Notes: generated by a model not told the origin, from the sequence alone. A DNA stretch of 64,000 nt from Anaspis maculata (GCA_949128115.1 OX421962.1:10422262-10486261), one strand, 5' to 3'; shown: positions 41,336 through 59,206, numbered from the stretch's first letter. A program made the numbers and translations.

Positions 41336-41608
41336 TATCCGCTATGTGCGTTCGCCAAAAAAAGTGGGAGGAGTCGACATCAGCGCTCAAGGTGACAATT
41401 TACGAAACTGAATAATGCCTATTTGTTCTGTTTTCGGTAGCTAGATGTCGCTACTCGACTGAATGCACATGGTGATTCCGCTTTATGCGTTCGCCGGGAG
41501 GAGTCGACATCAGCGCTCAAAGTGGTGATTTACGAAACTGAAGGATGCTTATTTGTGTTATTTTCGCCTGCCAGATGTCGCTACTCGACCGAATGCACAT
41601 AGCGGATA
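41336..41608. repeat. Two 129-bp tandem repeats framed by inverted ends
   Basis: GGGAGGAGTCGACATCAGCG starts a ~129-bp unit present twice (41368 and 41497). The whole is bounded by TATCCGCTATGTGC (41336-41349) and its complement GCACATAGCGGATA (41595-41608), suggesting a small mobile unit. Confidence 0.65.
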
Positions 41609-41756
41609 GGTACAGTTGCGGACTTTTCAAAGTGGACGACAGTTGACAGATTTCTCAGGATTCTGGCCTGAACGTCGCGTGACAGCAAGCCAACTCGTTG
41701 ACATTGTCGTCCACTTTATTTTGGCCGCAATCGTACGTGATGGAATACAAACTTAC

Positions 41757-42127
41757 TCAAATCGATACGGGCCAAGCAGCGGTAGCCGTCTTCAACTTCG
41801 CACAAAAACTGGATGAAATTGAAATCGTACTCGACGATTTTTTTGCCCTGGTTCGAACAGAAATACGTCACGAATTCCTGCTTCAATTTGAAATTTTCCC
41901 CGATCTGTTTGACGGTGCCTTTGAGTACCCTGTACACGCTCAGCACGTACTCGGCCAGAGACGTGTTTCTGGTGTACGTCGGGATCTGCAGGCCCTTCTT
42001 CAAGAACTCCAGCCTCGGAGACAGGAACAACGCAGCGGTCGCCTTGCTCAAATCCGTTTTGTTGTACGTGACCCGGAGCAAAGTGGCATCGTTGCCTGGA
42101 TTCATCACATCACCTTTGACGTTTTTT
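41757..42127 (-). CDS. Orphan internal coding exon of an unidentified gene
   Basis: On the minus strand a 371-bp segment is open in one frame from an acceptor (CTGTTACAG, ending at 42128) to a strong donor (GTAAGTTTG from 41756). It encodes 123 residues plus split codons at each end (1 + 369 + 1). The peptide (…NPGNDATLLRVTYNKTDLSK…TRNTSLAEYVLSVYRVLKGTV…YDFNFIQFLCEVEDGYRCLARIDL) has balanced composition and mixed alpha/beta character, unlike the repeats around it. I do not recognise the family. The antisense frames are also open, so coding is not certain. Partner exons are not evident nearby, perhaps being outside the window or separated by repeats. Confidence 0.45.
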
Positions 42128-42286
42128 CTGTAACAGACCCAGATAAATTTTTTCTTTCAGTATCTGAATAGTCCAGGAACTATACAAAAAAGCAAACAAA
42201 AATGAAACGCAGCTGGATTTTTGTATACAGAGTGTTATAGCAAAAAATTTAACTGTGGGTAGATCTCGTCAAAATATGACGAAAAC

Positions 42287-43875
42287 CTATACAGGCGTCC
42301 CGTTTTTCAATGCTCACTATTGGTATCTCGGGAACGGTAAGAGATACAAAGTCGGTTAAATTACAAAAAAGTTGCGCAATTTTATGACTATCTCAAATAT
42401 CTCAAGACATCCAAGATATCTTCTGTCATTTCTGAAATATCCCAAAAAAAAAACCTGAAAAATGCCGAATTTGAAAATTTCAAATCATTTCTTTATTATG
42501 ACAGATATCAATTTGAAAATTGGTATCTTGACATTTTTCAAGGTCCTTGATCGACTGACGTTAATATTTTTTTCCTGCGCTCACTAGTTTTTGAGATATG
42601 ATAGTTGACTTCATTTTTTCTTATGGACACCATATCATTTATCCACCCCATAAAACTCATCTTTTCTTCCTCTTCACAAAGATATAAAACACTTGTAGCA
42701 TTTTTGTCAGAATAACCTGTAAAAATTGTAAAAACTGTTTCTGAGGCGAAAAAATCGAGTTACCGCTTCGGTTGCCATGCTCTTGTGGCATATAAACAAT
42801 AGCATTTGGTTGCTATGGTCTGTTGATTTTGGAAAAAGTTGAGTTACATTCCGTTTTTGTGTATTTGATAATGATAATAAATAACAATAAAACAAATACA
42901 GAACTAAGTATAACACAAAATGACATAGCAATAGCAATAAACATTCATAATTTACAATTGTCCAAATTGGAGTCCATTTTGCTCTATGCAGATTTGTGTG
43001 CCTTTTAGCCATGTTTTCAACGGCTGCGCTGATATCGTGCGGGTTATTAATTGACTGAAACGCATCATCAGCTCCTTGCTTCCAGCTCTTGGTTGCTTAG
43101 GGATGTTCGGTCATAAACCACAAATTCGATCTTTGAGCGTTCCCCGCAAAATGGACCCCATTTCGAGTAATTGTGAATTATAAATGTTTATTTCTATTGT
43201 TCTATTGTTCTATTGTTCTATTGTTTCTATTGTTGTTATTTCTATCGATGTTATTTTGTGTTATACTTGGTTTTGTATTTGTTTCATCATTATCTATTAT
43301 CATTATCAAATACATAAAAACAGAATGTAACTCAACTTTTTCCAATATCAACCGACCATGGCAACCATGTTATTATGTCACTAGAGCATGGCAACCGAAC
43401 CGGTAACTGGATTTATTCGCCCCAGAAATGGTTTTTTCAATTTTTACAGGTTATTTTGACAAAAATGCTACGAGTGTTTCATATCTTTTGAAAGGGAAAG
43501 AAAAGATGAGTTTTATGGGGTGGATAAATGACATGGTGTCCATAAGAAAAAATCAAGTTAACTGTCATATCTCAAAAACTAGTAAGTGCAGGGAAAAATT
43601 ATTGACGTCAGTCGATCAAGGACCTTAAAAAATGTCAGGATACCAATTTTCAAATTGATAGCTGTCATGATAAAAAAGTTATTTGAATTTTTGGAATTCG
43701 GCATCTTTCAGTTTTTTTTGGGATATTTCAAAAATTAACAAAGATATCTTTGATATTTTGACATTTTTGAAATAGCCATAAAATTGCGCAACTTTTTTGT
43801 AATTTAACCGACTCTGTATCTCATACCGTTTCCGAGATACCACTAGTGAGCGTTGAAAAACGGGACACCTGTATA
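42287..43875. mobile_element. 1.6-kb palindrome
   Basis: TATACAGGCGTCCCGTTTTT at the left is mirrored by AAACGGGACACCTGTATA at the right; arms of ~750 bp meet near 43090. Inner pairing includes TTGAGTTACATTCCGTTTTT with AAAAACAGAATGTAACTCAA. Non-coding. Confidence 0.85.
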
Positions 43876-44169
43876 CTATTTTGCAGAGTTTGGCCTAATA
43901 ATGAAGATACAGCCCTTCAAAGTTGACTTTTTTCGGATTTCAAAAATTTGTAACTCAGTAACGTTTTGCCCAAAATAACTTGAAGGCATGGAGTGATTTG
44001 TCGAAACTATCTACCGGCCTGCAAATTTTTGAAAGAATCCAACCAGTGGTGTAGGAGTTATGAGGGTCAATAATTCAGAAGCATCGGAAGAAAAGTTGAC
44101 TTAAGGTGAACCCTTATAACTTCTACGTCACTGATTGGATTCTTTCAAAATGTGGCAGGTTGATCGATA

Positions 44170-45206
44170 ATGGGGTACTTGCCAACGGAATAGATTCAGC
44201 TGGAAATACTTTTGATTGCTAGTATAAGTGATAAGGGGACTCTACTGAGAATTTCACAAAAATCCCTTCGTTTTCTACAGAAAAAAACGAATTTGAAAAA
44301 TCCTCCTAAAAGCTTCGCGCCAGAACAGGGATTTTGAGTGGGGTTGGTCTGACTGTGTGACAATGGAATAATCAAGAATTTCAGGGATGTCACTGTGACA
44401 CTGTCATTTTGAACATGCTATCGCAAAACCGGTTTCCTATCGAATTCTCTTACCATGAGCATTTAGACAATAAAGTCGAACAAGGTTTCGAAGAAACTGA
44501 CTCCAGAAAACTCTTATAACACTGTCTCAGTCGAGATAATTTATTTCCAGGGGAAAATCTGGAGGATCACTAAATAGCACAGAAATAAGAGGCTGAAAAT
44601 GAACGGTGAGCTTTTATAGGTTCATCATTAGCCTACAATTCCGGATAGGTAATACTTTAGAGCTACAAGAGATCCATGTGGGGAGGACGCGATGGATCTC
44701 CAAATAAAATGTGGGGAGCAGGAACACTGATGTCCGAAACGAAGCCGAGGGTCAGCCAGGTCAGAGCACGGGTGACAAACATGCGAAAGGCTTTTAGGTG
44801 GACAGCACTGAAGACTAAAGAAAGAGACTAGTTAGGTTGAACAAGAAATGAACAAAACGAGTAGGTACTTACCGCGTAGATCATGCAAAGCCTCGATCAA
44901 AGCAGTCAAAGGCAAAAAAAGGGCACAGGAAGAAAATAAGGTCGGCGGTTTGACGTTGTCAGTCAGACTCAGATCTTGTTGTTTGAAAACGGCACCTTGG
45001 CGACGTTATATCATTGCCAACTCAACGAGGAAAAAGAGTCCTTCTATGTTCTATATCTAATATATTTGTGACGTCACAAATATATTTTTAAAACACGCAT
45101 TGCGGCCGCAATTTTGAGAATTTGGGAAAAAGAAAAAATACGGGTACATTATTTTTAACCATACTATCGATTCAGCCAATAAAAAAAAAATAGGCAAGTA
45201 CCCCAT
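44170..45206. mobile_element. TIR element with TA target duplication
   Basis: ATGGGGTACTTGCC (44170-44183) and GGCAAGTACCCCAT (45193-45206) are exact 14-bp inverted ends flanked by TA on both sides. Inside, GATTCAGC and GGCTGAATC near the ends also pair. No transposase found; short ORFs (e.g. 44848-45060) have no motif. Confidence 0.6.
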
Positions 45207-45229
45207 TACAACAAACCATATTTCTGAGT

Positions 45230-45675
45230 TTTGTGTTCAATTTAGAAGAAAAAGTTACCCTTGCAAAATTTTGATTGGAGGCTTAGTTTTCGAGATATTT
45301 GAGTTTGAAATTTCGGAAATTATCTTATCTTAAAAAATATGAACAATTCTTGAAAATTTACAGGGGGGAAAAATTAGGGGGCAAAAAAGGGTTTCCCCTA
45401 TCCCTATTACCTACGTCCCTGGATAATTTTGATAAAACGCGTTATTATCGTTCGGTAAAGACTTGCTTAAGTAAACTGTGATTCAAATTTGAACAAAATA
45501 GGTGGAACGGTTCAAAACTAATGCTAAAAAAAACGATTTTTCATTTCCAACTTTGGAGGGCTATATCTCCGTTATTATGCATTTCAGATTTTTTTTTGAG
45601 GAAAGTCTCTCTCATTTTTGATTCTGTATTAGCTCTCAAAATTAATGTACCAAAAACTGGACCACCCTGTATGTG
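45230..45675. repeat. Single arm of the 18.3-19.3 kb palindrome family
   Basis: Shared blocks with that palindrome include AAAAGTTACCCTTGCAAAAT, TTTTGATT.GAGGCTT and GGGCTATATCTCCGTTATTA, ending ACCACCCTGTATG. Only one arm is present. Confidence 0.6.
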
Positions 45676-45819
45676 TCCCCGGAGGTACGTTCGCGTCCGT
45701 GGGGTTTCGCGCGAGTGGCCTGTAATCTTAAAAACTATTTTTTGATTACCAATTTTTCAGTCTTTTGAAGATATTTCAGAACATCTCAAGATATTTGATT
45801 GAAGTTTACAACGCCTTGA

Positions 45820-46030
45820 GGTACAGGGTGTTCCGAGGGGTGTTCACGCGAAAATTCTACCCCCCACTGGAGACTCCCCCTTGGAGATGATTTAAAAAAC
45901 TAAAAACGATTCTCATATTTTTTTTCCGTAGGATTCGAATTTGTCCATAACATTTTTTTGTGGTATAATGGCTTAGGTACAGGGTCCAAAATTGAACATT
46001 TTTCTCAAGTTGGACACCTGTATTTTGATA
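45820..46030. repeat. Dispersed repeat related to 50080-50330
   Basis: TACAGGGTGTTCCGAGGGGT then CTGGAGACTCCCCC and ATTTTTCTCAAGTTGGACAC-CTGTATTT match, with divergence, the stretch around 50095-50330 (CTGGAGACTCATATGG, TTCTTCTCAAATCGGACACC). No coding content. Confidence 0.5.
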
Positions 46031-46115
46031 TAGGAATCAATTGAGGTCTCCAATTTTCCGTTGTCTCTCTTTACTGTGACGTCATGCGTATAAGAGACGG
46101 TTAATCGAGGTCATT

Positions 46116-46312
46116 GGGCGCTTCCCAATAAGGCGTATAAGGACACAATTCGACACATATGGACACAATTTGACACAGCTAGCGTTCCAATAGCAGTAAT
46201 AGCACCACATGTCGACACAATCGAAACATTGGCGAGGCTGAGTTTAGAATTGAGCTGGCAAGTGCACTTTGACATTGTGTATCCGTCTTGTCGCAGTTAT
46301 TGGAAAGCGCCC
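46116..46312. mobile_element. 197-bp MITE
   Basis: GGGCGCTTCCCAATAA (46116-46131) and TTATTGGAAAGCGCCC (46297-46312) are inverted ends with one mismatch. Between them is a cluster of GGACACAATT / GACACAATC motifs. Confidence 0.65.
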
Positions 46313-48119
46313 TATGTTTCTTGAGATATGACATTTCGTTTCTGACAATGGGAAATTTTTCGAATCTAACAAGCGCTCTGTCGTGTATTTATTTGATTTC
46401 AGCATGGATTTCATTATTTCACTTGTTCTTACCCTCGTTCTTACCAATAAGTGTGTTATATGTAGTGGAAAACTGAGAAGATACTTACAGAAATGGTTCA
46501 AGGGTGTTGTGTCGCTCTATGCGAGTCGAGAATAAGACGAGTACACCCAGCATAACCATGCACCGGTTCACGAAAGACCCAAACTTGATGGAAGTGTGGC
46601 TGCACCAGCACCAGCAGGGATCACGCTGCACCAGACACGTGCATCTTACTACGAAAAAAACCTATTACTTCGTCCATTAAAAACTCCCTTATGAGCTCTA
46701 GTGACTTTCCCCACATGATAATGGGAACAGTATAGCCATCCGATTCAAAATTCCCGCAAAAGTCAGAAACGAAACGTCCAAACGTCATAAACGTCAAAAC
46801 GTCAAAGGTGACCTCGAAAAACCATGTATTTTCTATCTCCTAAAATTGGAAAGGTCAATTCCGCTTTCCATCCTGATTATAAAAATATATCACACTTCAA
46901 CTGAACTCATGTGGAAAAATTTGTAAAAATTTGAAAAAAAAATGTAGAATTCGAGGTAGAATTGGTCCATCTGTGGCTTTGTCAGTATAAATTTAAAGTT
47001 GTTCCAGTCACACCACGTATTTGTTGTTTTTTAAAAAAGGTTTAATTGACAATTGTTTCGAGGAAGACCCTCATTATCAGAAACTGTTAAATAAAGAAAA
47101 TATTAGATACAGAAATAAAAAAGAACAATGGTACAGGCTTACCTATTAAAAAAATCTGTTGTGGGGCGACACAAAACTTTCCCGGCGGTATCCAGAGACG
47201 TCAGTAATGATTTTGATCGAAGTGTCCCTTCGGGAGGGGGCGATTCGATTTGGAAATTGATGAAAAAATTCTATTTAGTCGAGCGTTTAGCGAGCATCCT
47301 GCATCCATTGTTGAGCGGACAGAAAAAATGACAGGTTAGGTCAGTTTTCCAAGGTGATGAAATGATCCAAAAGGTAGAACTAGGTAGCTAACTGTTGTGA
47401 TATCTCAAAAATGCAATGCTGGTTCCTTATTGAAATTTTTGTTCCTACTTCAGATATGATGATGAAATTACAAAAACTTGATTGAAAACTTTCACTGCAT
47501 CTGTGTGTCAAATTTCAACTCTATATTTTCAATTTAGAGCTTGGGCAGACAAACCCAGACCCAATGTGCCACCTGAGGGCTTCCGATCAAAATCATCCAC
47601 CCAAAGTCTAATCAGAACATTCCAGGCTGAACTTAGGCCCCCGTACCTGATTTCGATTTGATCGAATCAATAATTCGGTAATTATCGTGACAGAACCGCT
47701 CAATTTGTACGATCGCATGAGTGGTTTAATATTTTCAGGAGGAAAATTTCCGGGAAATTGGGGAGAAATTATTGGAAAATGTTCAAGAACCAGTTATCTA
47801 TTCTCTAAAAAAAAAACAATTCCAAGAAATCTGTTCACGGAATAAAAAGTTGGAAAATTTGCAGTTTTTCCAGAAAGGAAAACTCGGCAACTGTTGATCC
47901 GATTTCGAAAATTTTTTCTTCAAAAATTAGCTCAATCTTTTCTCTAACTTTTATTCACAGCATGTCTGCACCTAAAATTAATATTTCGTGGGGCCTACCG
48001 CATGTAGAAGTTTGCATTGCGTTTTTCTCAAATTCACGGAATGTGCAAATTTCATTTTGAAAAAATTACAGTCGGAAAACCGAAACCGTGTCAACTCTGA
48101 AAATAGACCTGCACGACGC
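46313..48119. other. Gap without a confident gene
   Basis: AT-rich sequence with no long palindrome that I can see and no ORF with recognisable motifs. A 67-codon plus-strand ORF at 47128-47331 is not supported by any other signal. Confidence 0.4.
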
Positions 48120-48383
48120 TCAATACAATCTACTTTCGATATCAGATGAAATTTTCAAAAAAAAGTCGATCCCCGAGCAGGAATAAATTTTTGAGTGGAG
48201 TCCTGCTACAAAAGCGAGTCGTGCTGGTCGAAACACCGGCGAGAGCCCCTCCTGAGTGGCAACGGCGAGGAGAAATTTCGAAAATTCATTACGCTCAACT
48301 GGAGAATGGTGGAAAACTGCAACTGCGGCCTCAACTTGACTCTTTTGTTGTGTTGCTTCCTGCCAAATCTGGTTCCAATCCAT
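48120..48383 (-). CDS. Hypothetical 87-aa ORF
   Basis: A minus-strand ORF starting MDWNQIWQEATQQKSQVEAA and ending SSDIESRLY, with higher GC and more balanced composition than its surroundings. No domain is recognised. Both plus-strand frames opposite are also open over most of this length, so it may simply be a stop-poor stretch. It could be an exon of a host gene or of an old element. Confidence 0.2.
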   Translation of the reverse strand: MDWNQIWQEATQQKSQVEAAVAVFHHSPVERNEFSKFLLAVATQEGLSPVFRPARLAFVAGLHSKIYSCSGIDFFLKISSDIESRLY

Positions 48384-48690
48384 CGGATAGATTTTGAATA
48401 ATTGATTGGTAAAGTTTTGAACTTGACCATTTTTTAGTATTTGACAGATGACAGATGGGGCAATGTTTCCAACTGTTCTGAATACAGTTTTTCAAGGGCT
48501 TTCAAATGACATATTGCAAGTTGAGTTCCGTGAGATATAGATTCTGACATTTGATGATAGTGACAGTTGGGTTTGACAGATGACAGCCAAAAACTAATGG
48601 GCTCTTTTCAGGAAACAACCATGTTTGTATACCAAATATCAAGTCGATCCAGTCAACGTTACGGCAGTTATCGTGGAAGATCACAGACAG

Positions 48691-50770
<2,080 letters not shown>

Positions 50771-52107
50771 TCATGAGAAATTTCAATATGGCGGCCAAGA
50801 TGGCAGCGGAATCGTGGAATTCAGCTTGGAAATAAGAATGATTATATGTACCTACGGGACAAAGGCAAGTTCCAAATTCCATGAAAATCGTTTCACTGAT
50901 GAGAAATTTCAATATGGCGGCCAAGATGGCGGCAGAATCATGGAACTCAGATTGAATTGAGAATGTTCATACGAGACTAGAGTGTGTTCAAAGTTTCATG
51001 ACAATTGTTCCACTAATAAGAAAATTTCATTATGGTGGCCAAGATGGCGGTGGAATCATGGAATCTAATCTGCCCATTGGCCAGCTATGAGGGCCTAAGC
51101 TATTCATCGGGAAAAGTTCCAGGACTCTAGTTTATTCCTTGAGAAGTTCAACTTCTTCGAAATGGACAGAAGGTTCTTTGATGATGATGATAATAATAAT
51201 AACTATGCATAAATCAAAACAAGTGGAGATCATCACACGTGCGTGAGTCGCAATAGCGCATTTTCTGTGCAGATTTGTCGTCCATGGAAATGAAATCATG
51301 GTTTGAAAATAAAAATGTTCATATGAGAGAACAGTAATTCCCGAGTTTAATGATAATGATCGTTCCACTGATTAGAGATTCCAATATGGCGGCCAAGATG
51401 GCGGCGGAATTATGAAACTTAGCTTGAAAATCAAAATACTCGTCGTACGAGACAAGAGTAATTTCCAAGTTTCAAATAAAGTGTCCCATCCCTTGGAGAT
51501 TTAAATATGGCGGCCAAGATGGTGGCGAAATCATGAAATTCAGCTTGAAAATAAGAACGATCATACGAGACAATGGTGAGTTTCATGTTCCACGACAATG
51601 AACGACGATGATAGACGATGATAGCCATGTATCGTAAAAAAAAACACTGGCCACCCTTGCGGACATTAGCTATCCAACGGAAAAAGTTACAAGGCTCTAG
51701 CTATTTTCCCGAAAGAGCAGTACCTACAGCTTCTTAAATTCTACACGGACAGACAGAAACAAGCAAAAATGCCTCATGGGCATGAGGCTCAGTAGCGCAC
51801 TTCCTTTTTGAAGGATTAGTGAACGCAAGATGTTAATTAGAGTTCTATCGTTATTTGGGCAGAAATTTCAATATGACGGGACAAAATAGCGTCAGAATCA
51901 TGAAATTTGTCTTGAAAATTAAAATGATCGTACTATAGACAAGGCTTAGATCCAAGTTTCATGAAAATCGTTCCACTAATAAGGGGTTTCCAATATGGCG
52001 GCCAAGATGGCGGCAGAATCTTGGAATTTGGCTGGAAAATAAGAATGATCATACGAAACAACGGTAAGTCCCAAGCTTCATGAAAATCGTTGAGTGATAA
52101 GAAATTT
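50771..52107. repeat. Degenerate ~118-bp repeats with ATGGCGGCCAAGATGGCGG
   Basis: AATATGGCGGCCAAGATGGC or a close variant recurs at ~50791, 50912, 51028, 51381, 51505, 51872 (decayed) and 51991, spaced ~116-124 bp or three times that. Between them GAATCATGGAATTCAGCTTG and ATCGTTCCACTGAT recur. Two insert-like stretches (51060-51350, 51630-51830) carry a related piece with GGGAAAAGTT-CCAGGACTCTAG. It is repeat DNA; the motif equals the YY1/Pho consensus. Confidence 0.8.
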
Positions 52108-53145
52108 CAATATGGCGGCAGAGCATCATTTGTCCAAAATCGGACGTATTTTGGTGAAGTTCACATCGCCTGTGAATTTCACTCAAGTCGGACCACTTTT
52201 GGAGAAATTCAAAATTGCGGACCAAAGATGGCGGTCAAGTGACAGAAATCATTGGTCACATTTATATGATGGACATGTACGCATTTGATTGGCGTTTGCA
52301 CCACATCGATATCTCTTTTTGTTGAGGCATAATTCTCCTAGTTCTATGATTTTGGAACATGTTTAATATAAAGAATACAAGATGGCGGCGGGGCATCAAT
52401 TGTCGGAAATTGGATGTATCTTGATGAAGTTCACATCGCCTGCTTTCACTCAAATTGGACTACTTCCAGAGAAATTCAAAATAACGGATCAAAGATGGCG
52501 GCCAAGTGAGAAAAATCATTGGTCAACTTTATATGATGGTCACGTACGCATTCGATTAGCGTTTACACCCCATCGATATATTTTTTCGTTGAGGCATAAT
52601 TGTCCTAGTTATATCATTTTGAAACATGTTCAATATGGAGAATAAAAGATGGCGGCGGGAAATCAATTGTCAAAAATTGAATGTATCTGATCTAAGTTCA
52701 CATCGCCTGCTTTCACTCGAATCAGACCACTTCCAGAGAAATTCAAAATGGCGGATCAAAGATGGCAGCCAAATGACAAAAACCATCGGTCAACTTTAGA
52801 TATATGGTGGACACGTACGCATTTCATTGGCGTTTGCACCACATCGATATCTTTTTTCCTTTAGGCATAATTCTCCTAGTTCTATCTCTTCGAAAAATAT
52901 TCAATATGGAGAATACAAGTGGGCGGCGGGGCACCAATTGTCAAAAATTGGATAGATCCTGATGTGGTTCACATTGCCTGCAAATTTCATCCTAATCGAA
53001 TCACTTTTAAAGAAATTCAAAATGGCGGATCAAAGATGGCGGCGGAATAACAAAAAACCAAAAGTCAACTTGACATCCTGGACAAATGTACTATTGATCA
53101 GCGTTTACACTACATCGACATCTTTCTTCCCTGAGGAGTTATCCC
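52108..53145. repeat. Four ~267-bp tandem repeats
   Basis: The unit, starting near AAGATGGCGGCGGGGCATCA and containing AAGTTCACATCGCCTG, CAAAGATGGCGGCCAAGTGA and TGCACCACATCGATATCTT, begins at ~52108, 52378, 52645 and 52912. Copies are ~85-90% alike by eye. Each carries two AAGATGGCGGC-type motifs. Confidence 0.85.
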
Positions 53146-53150
53146 GGGTA

Positions 53151-53179
53151 CGGACGGACGGACGGACGGACGGACGGAC
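53151..53179. repeat. (CGGA)n microsatellite
   Basis: Seven perfect CGGA units at the end of the tandem array. Confidence 0.95.
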
Positions 53180-56100
<2,921 letters not shown>

Positions 56101-56559
56101 CCGCCGGTGTAGGTTTGTGGCAACCGTGCATCAAACCAAATTGTGGCAGCTTTGATGAAACCATGTAGGTTGGGTACCCCTTCGCGTTAGCAACCCGTAA
56201 AACTGACCCATTTGGTTATACACTCCATGGGGGCGGCGCAGCATGTCCCCGAATATTCGTGCATATAACAAACTAGTGGCGTCGCTGCCACAATTAGGTG
56301 TCAAGTTTTTGTGCATCCAAGACGCCAGAATTCGGTGTATAGTTTGTGCATCGAAGACGCCAAAATTCGGTGTATAGTTTGTGCATCGAAGACGTCAAAA
56401 TTCGGTGTATAGTTTGTGTATCAAAGGTGTCTTGTCTATAGTGTCTAAGTGATTATGTCGATATTTTTAACAATTTTCAAAGCGCGACAGTTTTGGATTG
56501 CTTTGGAAGATTTTGAATCTGTTTAGACTGGCTGATAGCCCCATTTACACACACTCCCT

Positions 56560-57720
56560 TGTGCACATTCCCATGTATCTTGCACGAATTCAACCAACCC
56601 CCACTCCTTCAAAACTACCGCCTTTTCCAAGTTGCTCCGATCTGAACCGGAATTTCTCGGTTGGATGAAGGAACTTGCGAAGAGAAGATAACTCAATGTT
56701 TCTCAACATCCCCCCCCCTCCCCGAAACCAGGTGAGAGAGTGAAAAGTTTTAATTTCTATGATTTCAAGAGAATTGTTATGTTAAATAGAGAAGTTCGCG
56801 GGAGGAAAACCTCTTTTGTACCTTTTACAAATTCAACCAACACCCACTCCGCCCCACCCCTTCAAAACTACCCCCTTTTCCCAAGAATCTCCGATCTTAA
56901 CCGGAATTTCTCGGTTAGGATAGAGGAACTCTTGAAGAGAAGAAAACTCAATGTCCCTTTCCCCTCTCGCAAAACCGAGTGAGGGGGGGGGGGGCAAAAA
57001 GTTTTCATTTCTCTGATTTTGAGCGGATTTTTTGTGTTTGAGAGAGGAACGCGCGGGAAGAAAACTCGCATAATACCTTGCACAAATTCAACCAACCCGC
57101 ACCCCACCTTACCCTTTAAAAACTACCCCCTTGGCCTTTTAGTGTTTTATTCAAGAGGAAACTCACGGAGATAAAATCTTCTATAAACCTTTCACAAATT
57201 CCACCAATTCCCGCATCACCCCACTCCTTCAAACTACCCTCTTTTCTTAAGTACCTATCTCCGATCTGAACCGGCATTTTTTGGGTGGATAGAAGAATTC
57301 GCGGGGACAAGAAAATTCCATGACACTTTCCATCCCCTACATCCGTGAACAGGGGAAGGGGAAAGGGGCAAATTTTTTAACCTCTTCGATTTAGAGCAGC
57401 CTTTTTTTGTTTGATAGGGAAACTTGCGGAGAGAAAATCTCCTAAGTATATGCCTTGCACAAATTCCCCAGCAACCCCCACCTCACTCCACTCTTCCAAA
57501 AACCACCCCCTTTTTCCAAGTAGCTCCGATCTAAACCGGCATTTTTCGGTTGGATGAGAGAATTCGCGGGGACAAGAAAATTCCATGACACTTAATCCCT
57601 CACATCCTTGAAACCGGGGAAGAGGGGAGGGGCAAATTTTTAAACTCCTTGATTTAGAGAGGCCTTTTTATGTTTGATAGGGAATCTCGCGGAGATATAA
57701 TATCTATCCTAATGCTAATA
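56560..57720. repeat. Tandem ~255-265 bp repeats, C-rich on the plus strand
   Basis: The marker CCGATCTGAACCGGAATTTC and variants occurs at ~56637, 56890, 57261 and 57526, each followed by GGTTGGAT.GA..AA.T.GCG and then a C/G-run region. Indels change the spacing (253, 370, 266). No gene. Confidence 0.8.
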
Positions 57721-57929
57721 TTAAACAATATGGTGTCGTATTTGAAAATCAAATGTTGATGGCTCTTCCGATTATTTCCGGAAGTGCAGTTCAGTCAAGG
57801 TTAGGTGCAAAAGATAGGAAAAGAACCTAGTCCTCGATATTTCATGAACATTTCAAAACTAAAGATGTAATTGGAAACGTCATAGGCTATGGGGTCTATA
57901 GTCTATAATAAAAAAAGTTACCTATCTAT

Positions 57930-58500
57930 ATTTATCTACTTCTACATAATATTATTGTATTGTATAGCAATATAAAAATGTAATGGAAAAAAAAACAATT
58001 CTGAACATGATAGTGTAATTTTGAGGCCATGATAGTGTAATTTTGAGGCAAAAATAACAATAAAATAGAAATATTTTGCAAGAGTGAACATATTTGAACT
58101 AGATTGTTGAGGCACAACTTAGAACAAAATAGAAATACATTGGGCAAACAATCATAGTGAACGAGAACAGCTGCATTACTGATTGGCCTTTGAGGTAAAA
58201 ATGAAAATAATATAGAATACACGCTTGGCAAACAACACATGTAACAGAGGGAAAATGCATGATGACTGAACAAGAACATAGTTATCGAGCTTGAATGTTG
58301 AGGCACAAATTAGAACAAAATAGAAATACATCGGGTAAACAATATATAAAAGAGAAAAAGTAGATGCAGACTGAGCATAATTCAGTTTGGATGTTAAGTA
58401 AAAAAAAATACATAAAGAGTGACCATAATTGAACTTGAATGTTGATGCACAACTTCGAACAAAGTAGAAATACATTGGGCTACTTCGGCTACGTGATGAT
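57930..58500. repeat. Degenerate tandem repeats with AACAAAATAGAAATACATTGGG
   Basis: TGTTGAGGCACAACTTAGAA then CAAAATAGAAATACATTGGG recurs at ~58107, 58286 and 58440, with shorter relatives before and between. Minus-strand ORFs here (57932-58306, 58176-58580) are translations of the repeat. Confidence 0.65.
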
Positions 58501-58580
58501 GTAAAGGATAGTTTCATAATTGAAAATGTACATGATAAATGTGCGCCAAAAGGAAGAGGGTCAAAAGGGTAAATTGTCAA

Positions 58581-59206
58581 CGTTGTGTCACTTTTCTAAA
58601 AAAAATTGTAGATTATTTATAATATCGTTTTTTGAAAGGTAGCAATAATATCCCGAAATGGTTTTTTAATTTTCAAATATTTCTTTCTTTTCAAAGGCTA
58701 TGTGATTTTTTCAAAAATTAACATTTTTTTATTGCAATTCTCTTATTGGCCATATTATTGACGTAAATTTGGCAGATATGCATAAACTCACTTTAATACA
58801 CCTTCCCACGAAAAAATTCACCTCAACGACCCCCAAGGGGGCTGCCACCCGGTGGACGCCAGCATTCGCTTTTGGAATGGGTTGAAATGAAGCATGCTGT
58901 GGCGGATACGATGCGTTTACCAATTCGGGGATCTTGACGTAACATCAGTAACTTCATGTCACATCGTAATTACCATGGTTACGATATCACCCCCCTTCTG
59001 GTCATTTTTGTACAGGGTTATTAATTCCGAAAGTTGAAAATCGATAATTCGAGAACGAATGCGCGTAGAGTTGAACTTTTTTTTAAATTTTATTGGAAAT
59101 ATTGGCGCATTTTTTGACATGTTGGAAATATTATTTAAGATATCCTCCTAAACTACGGGTAGGATAATTTGTCGTGTTTGATGTTTTACGTAAATGTTTC
59201 ACCAAT
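58581..59206. other. Gap without a gene
   Basis: AT-rich; one TACAGGGTTATT motif at ~59012. No ORF with motifs. Confidence 0.4.

Noticed and set aside
47128..47331. 67-aa plus-strand ORF
   Set aside because: Single short ORF with no motif, no splice or context support.
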